Notes: generated from the sequence alone by a model not told the origin. A stretch of DNA of 64,000 nt from Gracilimonas amylolytica (GCF_002911695.1 NZ_PQBS01000008.1:1-64000), one strand, 5' to 3'. Shown: positions 17,045 to 25,222, counted from the stretch's first letter. Made by a program: numbers and translations.

Positions 17045-17724
17045 TCGGCACCTGCTTTTGGAGCTAAAGCTTTGATACCCGCTCGAAGTCCGGGGAGCAT
17101 CGGGGCAAATAGATATAATCCTCCAAATATTCCGCCGATGACAATTGTTCGCTTGATTAACTTATTAACTTCGCTAAGAGTGTTACCTGGCCCAAGCTCG
17201 GGTATCTTGTACCACGACTCGGTGGGTGGAGAATACACCCCGGACTGCTCGCCGGTTTTCTGGTCAAGGTCGAGGGAAATGGGTGCGGACTTTGCAATGA
17301 GATCGGAAGCGGATAGCTTGCTCAAATCAACATCTTCGGGGTACACTTCAAAAACCACTTTATGGTCCGAGGTGGGAACAAACGAACGGTCAAAAACGAG
17401 TCGTCCCTGTGCGCGGCAACCGTCCATCATCGACGTTCCGAACCGCTGGAAGCCTAATACAGACGCAGTCTGCACCGAGCGAACCACCACAAGGGCGTCG
17501 GGGCATTGCCCCCAGCTGGCCATAAACGGCACAAAAAGCACTTTAGCCCAGTTGCGGAAGGTTTCAACCTCAAGATCGAGGGAAAACGGAACCCCGCTGG
17601 GCGGGTTCCCTGAGGCGGGGTTGCGTCCGATAATGCGAAGCTCTACCGCATCAGAGCTTATGATATTGCTGGACAGGTTGAGCTGCCCAATTCCGGTGTC
17701 GATATATCCTGATTGCGCGTTCAT
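17041..17724 (-). CDS. Beta-rich tail-anchored virion protein, S-G-Y start
   Basis: 227 residues from the ATG at 17724, one base after the upstream stop with GGAG nearby; a longer in-frame reading would overlap the upstream gene. It begins MNAQSGYIDTGIGQLNL. The middle is beta-rich with two cysteines (WGQCPDALVVV, MMDGCRAQGRLVF). A Gly-rich hydrophobic anchor lies at about 193-211 with a basic/Ala tail. It is the largest non-enzymatic member of the S-G-Y set. It could be a membrane-capsid connector or a second jelly-roll-like protein. No family recognised. Confidence 0.6.
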   Translation of the reverse strand: MNAQSGYIDTGIGQLNLSSNIISSDAVELRIIGRNPASGNPPSGVPFSLDLEVETFRNWAKVLFVPFMASWGQCPDALVVVRSVQTASVLGFQRFGTSMMDGCRAQGRLVFDRSFVPTSDHKVVFEVYPEDVDLSKLSASDLIAKSAPISLDLDQKTGEQSGVYSPPTESWYKIPELGPGNTLSEVNKLIKRTIVIGGIFGGLYLFAPMLPGLRAGIKALAPKAGAE

Positions 17725-17725
17725 C

Positions 17726-17995
17726 TTAACTCCGTAGCAAGCGGTAGCCCATATAAAGGCCACCTGCGATTAGTAAGGTGTTCTGGTTATTCCGAATCCA
17801 CTGCGAAAGTGAAATCGGCTGCTCCTGAAGTCGCTGGCATAGTTTTTTCGCTGTTGGCTGCTCGCCTTCGCCCACTTCAATGACCTGCATATCGGGCTGC
17901 TCGTAAGAAGTATCTTCTACCTCTGGCAATACCATAGGGGCATGTCCACCTGGAACACCACCATCTAAATACGTTGAAATTCGTCCTGCTTGCAT
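17726..17995 (-). CDS. Small tail-anchored virion protein
   Basis: 89 residues. The N-terminus MQAGRISTYLDGGVPGG is a degenerate form of the shared start. An acidic middle contains EVEDTSYEQPDMQVIEVGEG. A transmembrane anchor lies at about 70-86 (TLLIAGGLYMGYRLL) and ends RS. One base separates it from the next gene. No family recognised. Confidence 0.58.
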   Translation of the reverse strand: MQAGRISTYLDGGVPGGHAPMVLPEVEDTSYEQPDMQVIEVGEGEQPTAKKLCQRLQEQPISLSQWIRNNQNTLLIAGGLYMGYRLLRS

Positions 17996-17997
17996 AC

Positions 17998-18321
17998 TTA
18001 CTTCTTCAGCACTTTGAGTAGAATAATGCCACCGCCAATGGCGATGCCTGCTATGCCCGCATACTTGATCAACTCTCCCGAGCCGCTGGGAGCAGGTGCG
18101 CCTTGGCCGGGATATAGCACCGGCGGTTGTCCGCCTCCAGACTTGTTACCGCTCTTGTTGACGACCCCATCTATGGTCACCACGGTATCAGTCGCGGTCT
18201 TAAGTAAGCCGCTAATAGAGGTTAAAGCCGAGCCAAATTTGGTTTGGGTAGGCTGGGTAACGATAGCCGCTTTCTGGTTGAGAAGATCAAAACTGGTATA
18301 ACCGCTGGGTTGTTTGGTCAT
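17998..18321 (-). CDS. Small tail-anchored virion protein, P-S-G-Y start
   Basis: 107 residues. It starts MTKQPSGYTSFDLLNQ. A helical segment and a Gly/Pro-rich linker (about 62-82) follow, then a C-terminal membrane anchor at about 86-104 (YAGIAGIAIGGGIILLKVL) with a KK end. Same plan as its neighbours. No family recognised. Confidence 0.6.
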   Translation of the reverse strand: MTKQPSGYTSFDLLNQKAAIVTQPTQTKFGSALTSISGLLKTATDTVVTIDGVVNKSGNKSGGGQPPVLYPGQGAPAPSGSGELIKYAGIAGIAIGGGIILLKVLKK

Positions 18322-18334
18322 GGGAAAAGCCTGC

Positions 18335-18757
18335 TTATTTAGAAGATTTCTTTTTTCGTTTCAGCATCAAAACCGCCAAGGCAATGGCTCCGGTAAGGGC
18401 GACTCCCCCCACAGCAATACCCGACTTCATGGTCGAGTTGGCTGTTTGCTGCTGGGAAGCGGTGGTGGTAAGATTGGTCTGGAGCGCCTGCATCATTTCC
18501 TCGCGCTGGCCTTCCCACTGAGCTTTCTTTTGTAGGGATGCTTCGTGCGCTTTGCATAGCGCCTGACTTTTCTCGCGTTGACGTCGGCAGCTTTTCAGCT
18601 TGCCAAACATTTTGCCTTTACAGCTTTGATTGGCGTATCGGCACGGGTCAGATTCTTCCCAGTTGCCGAGTCCCGGACTGATGGCTACGGCAATCACCGT
18701 GTCTTCCTCTCCAATGACAGTATCCTCTAAGGGAATGATAAATCCACTTTTACTCAT
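18335..18757 (-). CDS. Tail-anchored coiled-coil protein with Cys pairs, S-G-F start
   Basis: 140 residues. It begins MSKSGFIIPLEDTVIG. Four cysteines lie in about 35-67 (DPCRYANQSCKGK, SCRRQREKSQALC), spaced so that disulfides or metal binding are possible. A charged helical stretch follows, with a transmembrane anchor at about 109-131 and a KRKKKSSK basic tail. No family recognised. It sits between the transglutaminase-fold protein and the next small anchor protein. Confidence 0.6.
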   Translation of the reverse strand: MSKSGFIIPLEDTVIGEEDTVIAVAISPGLGNWEESDPCRYANQSCKGKMFGKLKSCRRQREKSQALCKAHEASLQKKAQWEGQREEMMQALQTNLTTTASQQQTANSTMKSGIAVGGVALTGAIALAVLMLKRKKKSSK

Positions 18758-18760
18758 GGT

Positions 18761-19777
18761 CTATTTATTTAGAAGCATATACCCGCCACCAATCAGAACC
18801 AGGGTTCCAATGGCAAGACCGGCATACAGCCCCATTTTTTTGGTTTTATTTGCTGCTTGTTGTTGAGTAACCCAAACCGGGGAAAGTTGCCCGTAGCGAT
18901 TCAGTTGCTGAACCGCCGGGGCACCAAGTTCATCTATAATCTGTGCGTAGCGCTGAAGGGAGGCATTGTCTTTTTGGGAAAGACTGATCACCTCGGATTG
19001 CACGCCCCGCTGCATGAGGTAGTCTCGCAGGGCACCGCGCAATTGACGTTCATCTTTATCTTTGGCTCCAAATATGCTGGACAAGGTATTTTTAAGCGTC
19101 ATCCCTGTACTGGCCATTGTGGTAGCCGTGGTGAGTAGCGTAATGGGATCAAGCCCCAATCCTTCCGGCATCTGGTTGGTGACGTGCCTGGATTTTTTAA
19201 TGAGCCGCTCATCAAATACATAGCCGGGATATTTCAGTACGGTGGTATCGAATGATTTCCACCCCGCAGGTGATTGGTACACCGCGTAAATATGGTCAAA
19301 GTGGCGTCCGGTTCGTGAGACAATACGAAAACCCGTTTGAATACCTAAGCTTTGCAGTAAGGCGGCTCCTAAAATGGCATGATCGTCGCAGTCACCTGCC
19401 CGTTGGGTTATGGTGACAAAGGGCGACTGAATACGCTCGACATCCCACGGATCGCGCACATAATTCACGTTGCGCACCATCCATTTGTATATGGCGGAGG
19501 CAATGGCGTCAATGTTTCGCAGGTCGGGTTGTCCGGTAAGCCGGTGCCGTCGGATCGTACTTGTAATTTTGAGGGCGAGTGAACGAATACGCTCGTCGCC
19601 GGTATATTTGGTAACCAGCCTGCTGGCCGCCGATAGCACGCTTTCTACACCGGGGTACGCCTGGCGTCGAGTAGAAAGAGGTACTGTGGATGCTCCCAAA
19701 GAAGCATCCACAGCCCGTGCTCTGGTGTATTGCTGCTGGGTATCTGGTAATATCTGTACATAGCCACTTTGCATCAA
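18761..19777 (-). CDS. Transglutaminase-fold (papain-like) membrane-anchored protein, S-G-Y start
   Basis: 338 residues. It begins MMQSGYVQILPD. A transglutaminase-like core spans about 85-190 with the full Cys-His-Asp set: RAGDCDDHA (C130), FDHIYAVY (H162) and KSFDTTV (D177). A helical region follows, with a C-terminal membrane anchor at about 315-335. Bacterial and phage members of this superfamily are mostly cysteine peptidases or amidases. It may process virion proteins, perhaps those sharing its own N-terminal motif, or cut peptidoglycan during entry. The start overlaps the upstream stop by 4 bp. Confidence 0.72.
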   Translation of the reverse strand: MMQSGYVQILPDTQQQYTRARAVDASLGASTVPLSTRRQAYPGVESVLSAASRLVTKYTGDERIRSLALKITSTIRRHRLTGQPDLRNIDAIASAIYKWMVRNVNYVRDPWDVERIQSPFVTITQRAGDCDDHAILGAALLQSLGIQTGFRIVSRTGRHFDHIYAVYQSPAGWKSFDTTVLKYPGYVFDERLIKKSRHVTNQMPEGLGLDPITLLTTATTMASTGMTLKNTLSSIFGAKDKDERQLRGALRDYLMQRGVQSEVISLSQKDNASLQRYAQIIDELGAPAVQQLNRYGQLSPVWVTQQQAANKTKKMGLYAGLAIGTLVLIGGGYMLLNK

Positions 19778-19995
19778 GGCATCAACTCCTTAGTAAGCTG
19801 GGTAATCGAGTAGACGGGATTTTCCTTGATTCTTTTATGAGTTAAGGATGCCAACCCATCTGTGGGGAAATTTTCGGTAATTAGGACTCCAATAAATTGT
19901 CCATTTCGGGTCACGGTGGTAATCCTTGCTTCCTCGGCTATGGAGAACAGCTGATTTCGCAGTTGGGAAATCGTTTTCGTTTGTACTGTGCTCAT
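19774..19995 (-). CDS. Phd/YefM antitoxin-like small protein without a visible toxin
   Basis: 73 residues. TISQLRNQLFSIAEEARIT followed by VTRNGQFIGVLIT closely follows the Phd/YefM DNA-binding fold (a helix, then a V-T-R/K-N-G hairpin). No RelE, Doc or other toxin-sized partner is adjacent: it overlaps the transglutaminase-fold gene downstream and the 143-residue gene upstream by 4 bp each. It may be a repurposed transcription factor of the late operon or an antitoxin against a host-encoded toxin. Confidence 0.6.
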   Translation of the reverse strand: MSTVQTKTISQLRNQLFSIAEEARITTVTRNGQFIGVLITENFPTDGLASLTHKRIKENPVYSITQLTKELMP

Positions 19996-20423
19996 GAGTG
20001 GGCAATTGGATTAGTTCGTGTTATGTATAGCTTCTGCAGTTCTGCAATTACATCAACCAATAGCGCTTTTTCTTCTGGTCGGAGTGAAAAAGTACCCGAC
20101 CAAATGAGTAATAGGTTGGTGGCAGCACTGGCAGAGATACCGGCATAGGTCGAAAATTGCCCTGATCCATCCACTAAGGGATATATACTTTCTGCAATTC
20201 GTTTCGCGCCGATATCTCTTTCCAATGCCCTTCTGCCCAATTCAATAGCGATACTGATCCAGTCCTTGGCCGTCAAAGGTCTGTTTTCAATGCCCTGAAT
20301 GATTCCAATTTGTGATTGTATGGCCCGTACATAGGTTATATAGCGAGCCGCAGAGGGGGAATCGATAGCCATAAAATCCAGGGCAGCCTGTATTAATTTT
20401 TGATAAGGGAAGTGCATGCTCAT
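19992..20423 (-). CDS. Protein of unknown function, helical
   Basis: 143 residues, predominantly helical by pattern, soluble, no signal peptide or membrane segment. No motif I recognise. It overlaps the coiled-coil gene upstream and the Phd-like gene downstream by 4 bp each, so it is translated in the same late operon. Confidence 0.55.
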   Translation of the reverse strand: MSMHFPYQKLIQAALDFMAIDSPSAARYITYVRAIQSQIGIIQGIENRPLTAKDWISIAIELGRRALERDIGAKRIAESIYPLVDGSGQFSTYAGISASAATNLLLIWSGTFSLRPEEKALLVDVIAELQKLYITRTNPIAHS

Positions 20424-21148
20424 TGATTGGGGGTAGTTGGGTTATTTGCCTGAGTTTGCTCTTCCGGCTGAGCTTCCTCTTGAAGGGGCTCTGGTTGTGA
20501 TGGCCTGGAAGTTTCAGGAAAATGCTCTATAGGTTCACCAGATGAGGGTGCTTCGTTTTCAGGTGCAGTGTTAATGGTCTCCGAAGGAGGTGTATAGGTT
20601 GCTATAGGACCTAATCCATGCCGCTGCCCAACGATGATGCTTATTAATCCGCCAAGGGTATCAATTACCTCCGGGGTTTTTTTGACGAACTGTTCTACAA
20701 ATTGATTTCCTGGAGACTGCTGAGCATTTTGATATTCCAGGTCTTTTTTGAACTGTTCACGGTCCAGTTTTTCAATTTCTTTTTCCAATTCATGGACCTT
20801 TGACGTGTTAGCTTCTTTATGCCCATCGAGTTTATCTCTGAATTCCTCCTTCAGCCTGGCGATCTCATTCTGGTGGGCTAACAGTAATTCGGTTTTATCT
20901 TGGGAAAGGTCTTTTCTGGCTTGAAAAAGCTCGTCGGTAATCTGTTGGATTTTGCGATTCGCATCCGTTAGTTGTCCTTCGAGCTGGAGGCAGCGCTCGT
21001 GGTAATAATTTCCAGCCATAGAAAACTTAGCCGGAATATTCATACTCGAATAAAACTCAGCCGGCGGCCGGCCGGGAGAAGCTTTTATAGCTCCGCCTAT
21101 TTTATCATCAGCAAGCGTGTCGTGTATATGTTCTGAATGATCTGCCAT
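20420..21148 (-). CDS. Coiled-coil protein with Pro/Glu-rich tail, first gene of late region
   Basis: 242 residues from the ATG at 21148; a GTG at 21172 would add eight residues but runs through an inverted repeat. A long coiled coil at about 50-145 is rich in E, K, L and Q (LKEEFRDKLDGHKEANTSKV). A short conserved-looking TLGGLISIIVG segment and a disordered Pro/Glu/Gln/Thr tail follow from about 185. A structural scaffold or assembly role is plausible. No family recognised. It is preceded by a 9-bp inverted repeat, so late transcription probably starts here. Confidence 0.55.
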   Translation of the reverse strand: MADHSEHIHDTLADDKIGGAIKASPGRPPAEFYSSMNIPAKFSMAGNYYHERCLQLEGQLTDANRKIQQITDELFQARKDLSQDKTELLLAHQNEIARLKEEFRDKLDGHKEANTSKVHELEKEIEKLDREQFKKDLEYQNAQQSPGNQFVEQFVKKTPEVIDTLGGLISIIVGQRHGLGPIATYTPPSETINTAPENEAPSSGEPIEHFPETSRPSQPEPLQEEAQPEEQTQANNPTTPNQ

Positions 21149-21175
21149 CTGTGTTCTGTTTGGTTCGAACACAGA
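21148..21175. promoter_or_regulatory. 9-bp inverted repeat upstream of the late operon, candidate operator
   Basis: TCTGTGTTC (21148-21156) and GAACACAGA (21167-21175) are perfect inverted copies with a 10-bp spacer, centred just upstream of the first late gene's ATG. The half-site spacing of about two helical turns suits a dimeric regulator. The 80-residue DNA-binding candidate at 21302 is a possible ligand; that is inference. Confidence 0.55.
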
Positions 21176-21301
21176 ATAGGCAGGATATAAATGGAGTTAA
21201 ATGGCCCTTGGAGCAATAGCTGGGGATGTGAGCAAGTAAAAATTTTCTGTAAGCACAAAAAATTGGAAAAAATTTATTGAGTGAATTGGAATTATTCTTT
21301 T

Positions 21302-21544
21302 TTACTCAATTTGTTTTTTCATGCTGAAAATGACCTGCTCAACTTGTTCTTTAGCAACTACAAAATGAGCGGGTTTTCGGGTGCGTTGATTGATAGCCAT
21401 GGGACGGGGAGAAAGAAGAGGACGCACGCAATCATAAAAAAGGCTGCTTTTCATCCCCGTTTTTTGCTCTACATATACCTGGGCTTCTTTGATGGTCATA
21501 ACTTCGCGGTCAATTATTTCTTGCATGGATTTTTCAGTCTGCAT
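21302..21544 (-). CDS. Small probable DNA-binding regulator
   Basis: 80 residues, basic. VMTIKEAQVYVEQKTGMKSS resembles the first helices of a MerR/excisionase-type winged helix, and RTRKPAHFVVAKEQVEQVI its wing and final helix. It lies alone between the iteron cluster and the late operon's inverted repeat, a position suited to a late-gene activator or an excisionase-type protein. No family is certain. Confidence 0.55.
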   Translation of the reverse strand: MQTEKSMQEIIDREVMTIKEAQVYVEQKTGMKSSLFYDCVRPLLSPRPMAINQRTRKPAHFVVAKEQVEQVIFSMKKQIE

Positions 21545-21609
21545 GGAGTTTCTAATTAGTGATGGTTATGTATTGATTTTCCGGTAAAACTCATTTTATT
21601 CCAAAAAAA

Positions 21610-21892
21610 TGTTTCAAATACCTAAAAATTACACTAAGGCATATTTAAAGGCTGATTTCTATGAAACATTTCCTGAAACATGCCTGTTTCACGATGGATT
21701 GCGTTTATTTTTGGAGTAAATAATTTCAATGATTTAGAAGAAATACCCGTGAAACACAGATGAAACATTCCTGTTTCAGTAAAAAGGGTGAATGTTTCAT
21801 GGTGTTTCATAAATGTTTCAGCAAAAGTTTCATAAAAAAGTGTATTAAAAGTATCATAAAGTATGTTTTTAGTATTTTGAAACATTGAAACA
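21610..21892. repeat. Iteron-like cluster of TGTTTCA/TGAAACA, candidate replication origin or control region
   Basis: Twelve exact 7-mers start at 21610, 21662, 21674, 21685, 21750, 21761, 21772, 21793, 21803, 21814, 21879 and 21886, in both orientations, plus a near copy (AGTTTCA) at 21826. Within groups the starts are mostly 10-12 bp apart, about one helical turn. The block is AT-rich and directly follows the helicase gene in transcription order. Iterons next to a replication helicase are a usual origin layout; a multi-site regulator target is the alternative. An open reading frame through the block (ETF-ETF repeats) is an artefact of the heptamers. Confidence 0.72.
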
Positions 21893-21942
21893 TAGATTTT
21901 CTTCTTTTTCGGTCTTTTCTATTCTATAGCTAAAAAAATAGC

Positions 21943-24258
21943 TCACGCCGAAGCTATTTCTTCTTTAAACAGTTCGGTGTTTTCCGTCCAGGGCTGGCTT
22001 CCAGCAGGCTTAAATTTGTCCCAGTTAAAGGCGTTGCGAAACAGCTCGTTTTCTACCGCATTCGGGAGGTAATAGCCCCGCTGACGAATGGTATCGGTCT
22101 TTAGGTTGCTGTAACTGTCAACAATGGTCCAGTTCACCACCTTAAGTTCGCCTTCCGGAGTCAAATCGCTTAAATCCCGAAGCTTCTCATCCACGATATC
22201 ACGGCGAACCATGCCATCGGTGCCTCTTTTTTCGTATTCGTAGATGTCCCAGATCGCCTTGGCCCAAATTTTGAGCGTGCCGTCCTTGGTCCAATTGAAA
22301 TGATGTACGGTAACCTTCAAAGATTGGATAAGTGTACCGATGGTTTCAATAAATTCGGTAAGTGGATCTTGGGAAGAGTACCGGATGGCTGTCTTAACCA
22401 CTTCATCCCGAGCAAAAAGGAAAAGATCTTCCCCGGTAACCGAGAGAAGCCGTTCCTCATTACGTTCCTTGGTGAAATTGCGGTAATAATCATCGTACAT
22501 GGCTTTGTCTTTGATCTCTTCCAGCTCGTCCAGCGAACCCGATATCAGGTTCCGGTAGTTAGGATTTAGCCAGTAGGAAACCGTAACCAACGAGGCAAAC
22601 TGATTTATTTGCCGATCTTGGAGTACCACATCTTTCATTTTATCACCCAGCTCGGTTTTAACGGCATCTTTGAGCTTGAGCCGGATACGTTCCATATCCC
22701 GAATGAAGTCTTTTCGGTTGAGAAGATGGTAGTTTTTTAGAAAAGAAAGCATAAGACGCTGAAGGGTTACCCGATCATTGAGCAGCTCTTTTACATGATC
22801 TTCAGGCCCTCGCGTCTTTTTGCTGTAATGAATGATCAGCGATCGGCTAAGCAGGTGATCGGTGGCGGGCAAAAAGTTGCTGCAAAAAAGTGGCATGGTA
22901 CGCACGACTTTATGTTCCTTTCCCCATTTGTTGCCCTTTTTGATGTTAGTAGGTCGTGGCTTGAGTTCAAACCAGGAGTTCCAGATTTGGTCTTCAATCT
23001 TGGCTTTTTTGCCAGGGACTTGGGGAACGTGCTCATCAATCCACTGGGGGATGTGGGATTTTTGCTCCAGCGCCTCATCCACCGACCGAGCCGGTGGTGT
23101 ATTCAAACTATCGAGGTGATTTATTCCAAAAAAATCCTGAATAAGTTTGGCCATTTCTCCTTTACCCACGTTACCCTCCCCATAGAGGTAAAGGAAGATG
23201 ACATGCTTATGAAGCGTATATATCTCGTCAAAAAACACAAACGCAAACACGTAAGCGATGATAAATTTCCCCCAAAGCCTAAATTCCGTAATGCCTCCAA
23301 TCATGCCACAAAAGTGATGCTCGACTTCCACCAATTTTTTATAAAATTCCTGGTCATTGTACAGGCTTTCCTGAGCATTTTGGAAATAACCATCAGTATT
23401 GGCTATTCCTAAATCGTAATGCGGTAAGTGAATAGCATCTTCCGGGGGCTTTAAAAACTTGTTATCGCCAATAGGAAAAGCACCGTCACGTTGGGCAATG
23501 AGTTTAATGTGATCAGATGGTTTCTTTGGAAAGCTTACCAGCACATTACCGGCAAGTAAATACCGGGTTTTTTCAAAAGAAATGATCCCAAAGTGATCAA
23601 ACTCACGGACTATGCGGGGTTTAAACTCGATGTTTACATGCAGCCAGAAGCTGCGCATGTCCTCGTTTTTCATGTTTTTTACCTGGAGCACGTCTTTATT
23701 CCATACGCTTTTGGAAAATTCCTCCACGCTGTGGGTTTGTCCAGGTTCAAAATTGAAGGGTTTGTACATCGGAATGCCTCCCCGAAGGTAGCGGAGCTGG
23801 CCAACATAGGTGCGTTCCCATTCTTTCTTTTCCGGATTCCATTTTTCGATTATGGACTCCAGAATAAGATCAAAATCGGTTACAGGCACCTTTTCGCCGC
23901 CCCGCTTGCGTACCCATTGGTAGTTATCGAAGTCACGTTCGTATTCTTTGGCCGCGTTTTCTTGAAATTTTTGGGCCAACCAGCGCTCATAGTCAACGGC
24001 CAGGTTCATTTCCGCATACTGCCGTTCGGAGTCCTCTTTTATGGCAATAAATTCAATCATATTGAATTCATTGCCCTCGGAATCAGTACAAATTTCCGTG
24101 TCGAGGTTTAAGGTGAGAAACGAATCGGGATTGTTTTCAGAAAATACATTCGGAATTCGTTCAATAAGGATGGTTGTATCTGCTAAATGGGTAAATTCTT
24201 TAAACTCTTTACGCAGATACCAACGCCAAAAATCGGCGTTAAACATTGGGTTTGTCAT
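21943..24258 (-). CDS. SF3/D5-like replicative helicase
   Basis: 771 residues. Walker A GEGNVGKG (360-367) with the N-x-G-K form typical of superfamily 3 helicases. A Walker B-like IPQWIDEH (403-410) and a basic arginine-rich region follow near 500. The N-terminal 330 residues resemble the long variable region of phage and plasmid primase-helicases. Its start overlaps the primase stop by 4 bp, so the two are a replication unit. The iteron cluster lies immediately after it in transcription order. It probably unwinds the element's origin as a hexamer. Confidence 0.8.
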   Translation of the reverse strand: MTNPMFNADFWRWYLRKEFKEFTHLADTTILIERIPNVFSENNPDSFLTLNLDTEICTDSEGNEFNMIEFIAIKEDSERQYAEMNLAVDYERWLAQKFQENAAKEYERDFDNYQWVRKRGGEKVPVTDFDLILESIIEKWNPEKKEWERTYVGQLRYLRGGIPMYKPFNFEPGQTHSVEEFSKSVWNKDVLQVKNMKNEDMRSFWLHVNIEFKPRIVREFDHFGIISFEKTRYLLAGNVLVSFPKKPSDHIKLIAQRDGAFPIGDNKFLKPPEDAIHLPHYDLGIANTDGYFQNAQESLYNDQEFYKKLVEVEHHFCGMIGGITEFRLWGKFIIAYVFAFVFFDEIYTLHKHVIFLYLYGEGNVGKGEMAKLIQDFFGINHLDSLNTPPARSVDEALEQKSHIPQWIDEHVPQVPGKKAKIEDQIWNSWFELKPRPTNIKKGNKWGKEHKVVRTMPLFCSNFLPATDHLLSRSLIIHYSKKTRGPEDHVKELLNDRVTLQRLMLSFLKNYHLLNRKDFIRDMERIRLKLKDAVKTELGDKMKDVVLQDRQINQFASLVTVSYWLNPNYRNLISGSLDELEEIKDKAMYDDYYRNFTKERNEERLLSVTGEDLFLFARDEVVKTAIRYSSQDPLTEFIETIGTLIQSLKVTVHHFNWTKDGTLKIWAKAIWDIYEYEKRGTDGMVRRDIVDEKLRDLSDLTPEGELKVVNWTIVDSYSNLKTDTIRQRGYYLPNAVENELFRNAFNWDKFKPAGSQPWTENTELFKEEIASA

Positions 24259-25022
24259 TGTGTAGTCAATTCTTTGAAATTATCTGTTGCATAAGTGATG
24301 TACACAGATCGGGTGATGTTGTCAGGTATTCCTGCAATAAGCTGTATCACATCTTTAGTTGTAATTTTTTGGGTAGTCTGAGCAGAGCAATAGTCCACCC
24401 AGTCCATTTCCTGGAATTCGTTGGAATAATCTGGAATAGCGAATACTTCCAGTTCTGCTTTTAAAGCCGCTTCAAAGGAGGGCTTAAGTATTTTCCACGT
24501 AGTATCCTGAGCAACGAATATGATTTTCTGAGCTCGTTTTTTTAAAAGTTTAGCAGCATCAAGGCTTAGCTGGCCATCTATGAAAAGAATAGGCGTGAAT
24601 GGCGCGTCGCCTTGTTTAAATGCTACGTAAACTATCTTCGTCTTCAGGATTTCAGACTTTACCGAGGAGTAACCCGGAAGTATATCATCTTCTTTTTTTA
24701 TTGCCTGCTGGGATTTCTTCCTACTTTTATTTGAAATGGTTAGGTGATACCGGTCGGCTAATAAATAAATGACTTCATTAAAGGTCAGTCCATCATAAAA
24801 CTCAACAAAACTAATCGCATCACCCCATGCCTGACAGCCATAGCATTTATAGGTTCCTTTTATTTCATGAACATAAAAAGAGGCTGTCTTTTCAGAATGA
24901 AATGGACAACATGCTTTGTAGTAACTGCCAGATTTTTTTAAAGGAATGCGTTCAGAAATGATTTCGATAATATCATTTCTGCATGCTTCTCTCACATGAG
25001 GTATCGCTTCGTAGAATGTCAA
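24255..25022 (-). CDS. DnaG-type primase, CHC2 zinc finger
   Basis: 255 residues. A CHC2 zinc finger is visible: CCPFH (C39, H42) and CYGC (C60, C63), with the usual GDAISFVEF that follows. The C-terminal part (about 130-255) is in the place of a TOPRIM domain but lacks clear E-x-x-D-x-D residues, so the catalytic part is short or divergent. It is coupled by a 4-bp overlap to the helicase gene. It supplies primers, or loads the helicase, for the element's replication. Confidence 0.82.
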   Translation of the reverse strand: MTFYEAIPHVREACRNDIIEIISERIPLKKSGSYYKACCPFHSEKTASFYVHEIKGTYKCYGCQAWGDAISFVEFYDGLTFNEVIYLLADRYHLTISNKSRKKSQQAIKKEDDILPGYSSVKSEILKTKIVYVAFKQGDAPFTPILFIDGQLSLDAAKLLKKRAQKIIFVAQDTTWKILKPSFEAALKAELEVFAIPDYSNEFQEMDWVDYCSAQTTQKITTKDVIQLIAGIPDNITRSVYITYATDNFKELTTQ

Positions 25023-25033
25023 TCAGGTTTGAT

Positions 25034-25222
25034 CTATTGCAAGATCACTCGGTTAAGTTTTTGTTTAGCCTCAATCAGAATAACTGCGACTTTTTTGATA
25101 TCTGAGTTCTTTTTATCCCGAATCAGTATTGAAAAATCATTAAGATTAACTTCGCTATCTAAGAATGCGGCAAGTCCCCAAATGGTAGTTCTGAGATCTT
25201 TTGTAAGTGGTTTCATACTCAT
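25034..25222 (-). CDS. Small early protein of unknown function
   Basis: 62 residues, charged and helical (LRTTIWGLAAFLDSEVNLND). It sits between the primase and an excisionase-like gene with a 4-bp start overlap, so it belongs to the early operon. No family recognised. Confidence 0.45.
   Translation of the reverse strand: MSMKPLTKDLRTTIWGLAAFLDSEVNLNDFSILIRDKKNSDIKKVAVILIEAKQKLNRVILQ

Noticed and set aside
21634-21885. 83-residue open frame with ETF repeats
   Set aside because: It runs through the TGTTTCA iteron cluster; the peptide repeat is only the translated heptamer, and composition is not protein-like.
21610-21892. CRISPR array
   Set aside because: Repeat units are 7 bp, in both orientations and about 11 bp apart; no 20-40 bp repeats with unique spacers, and no cas genes.
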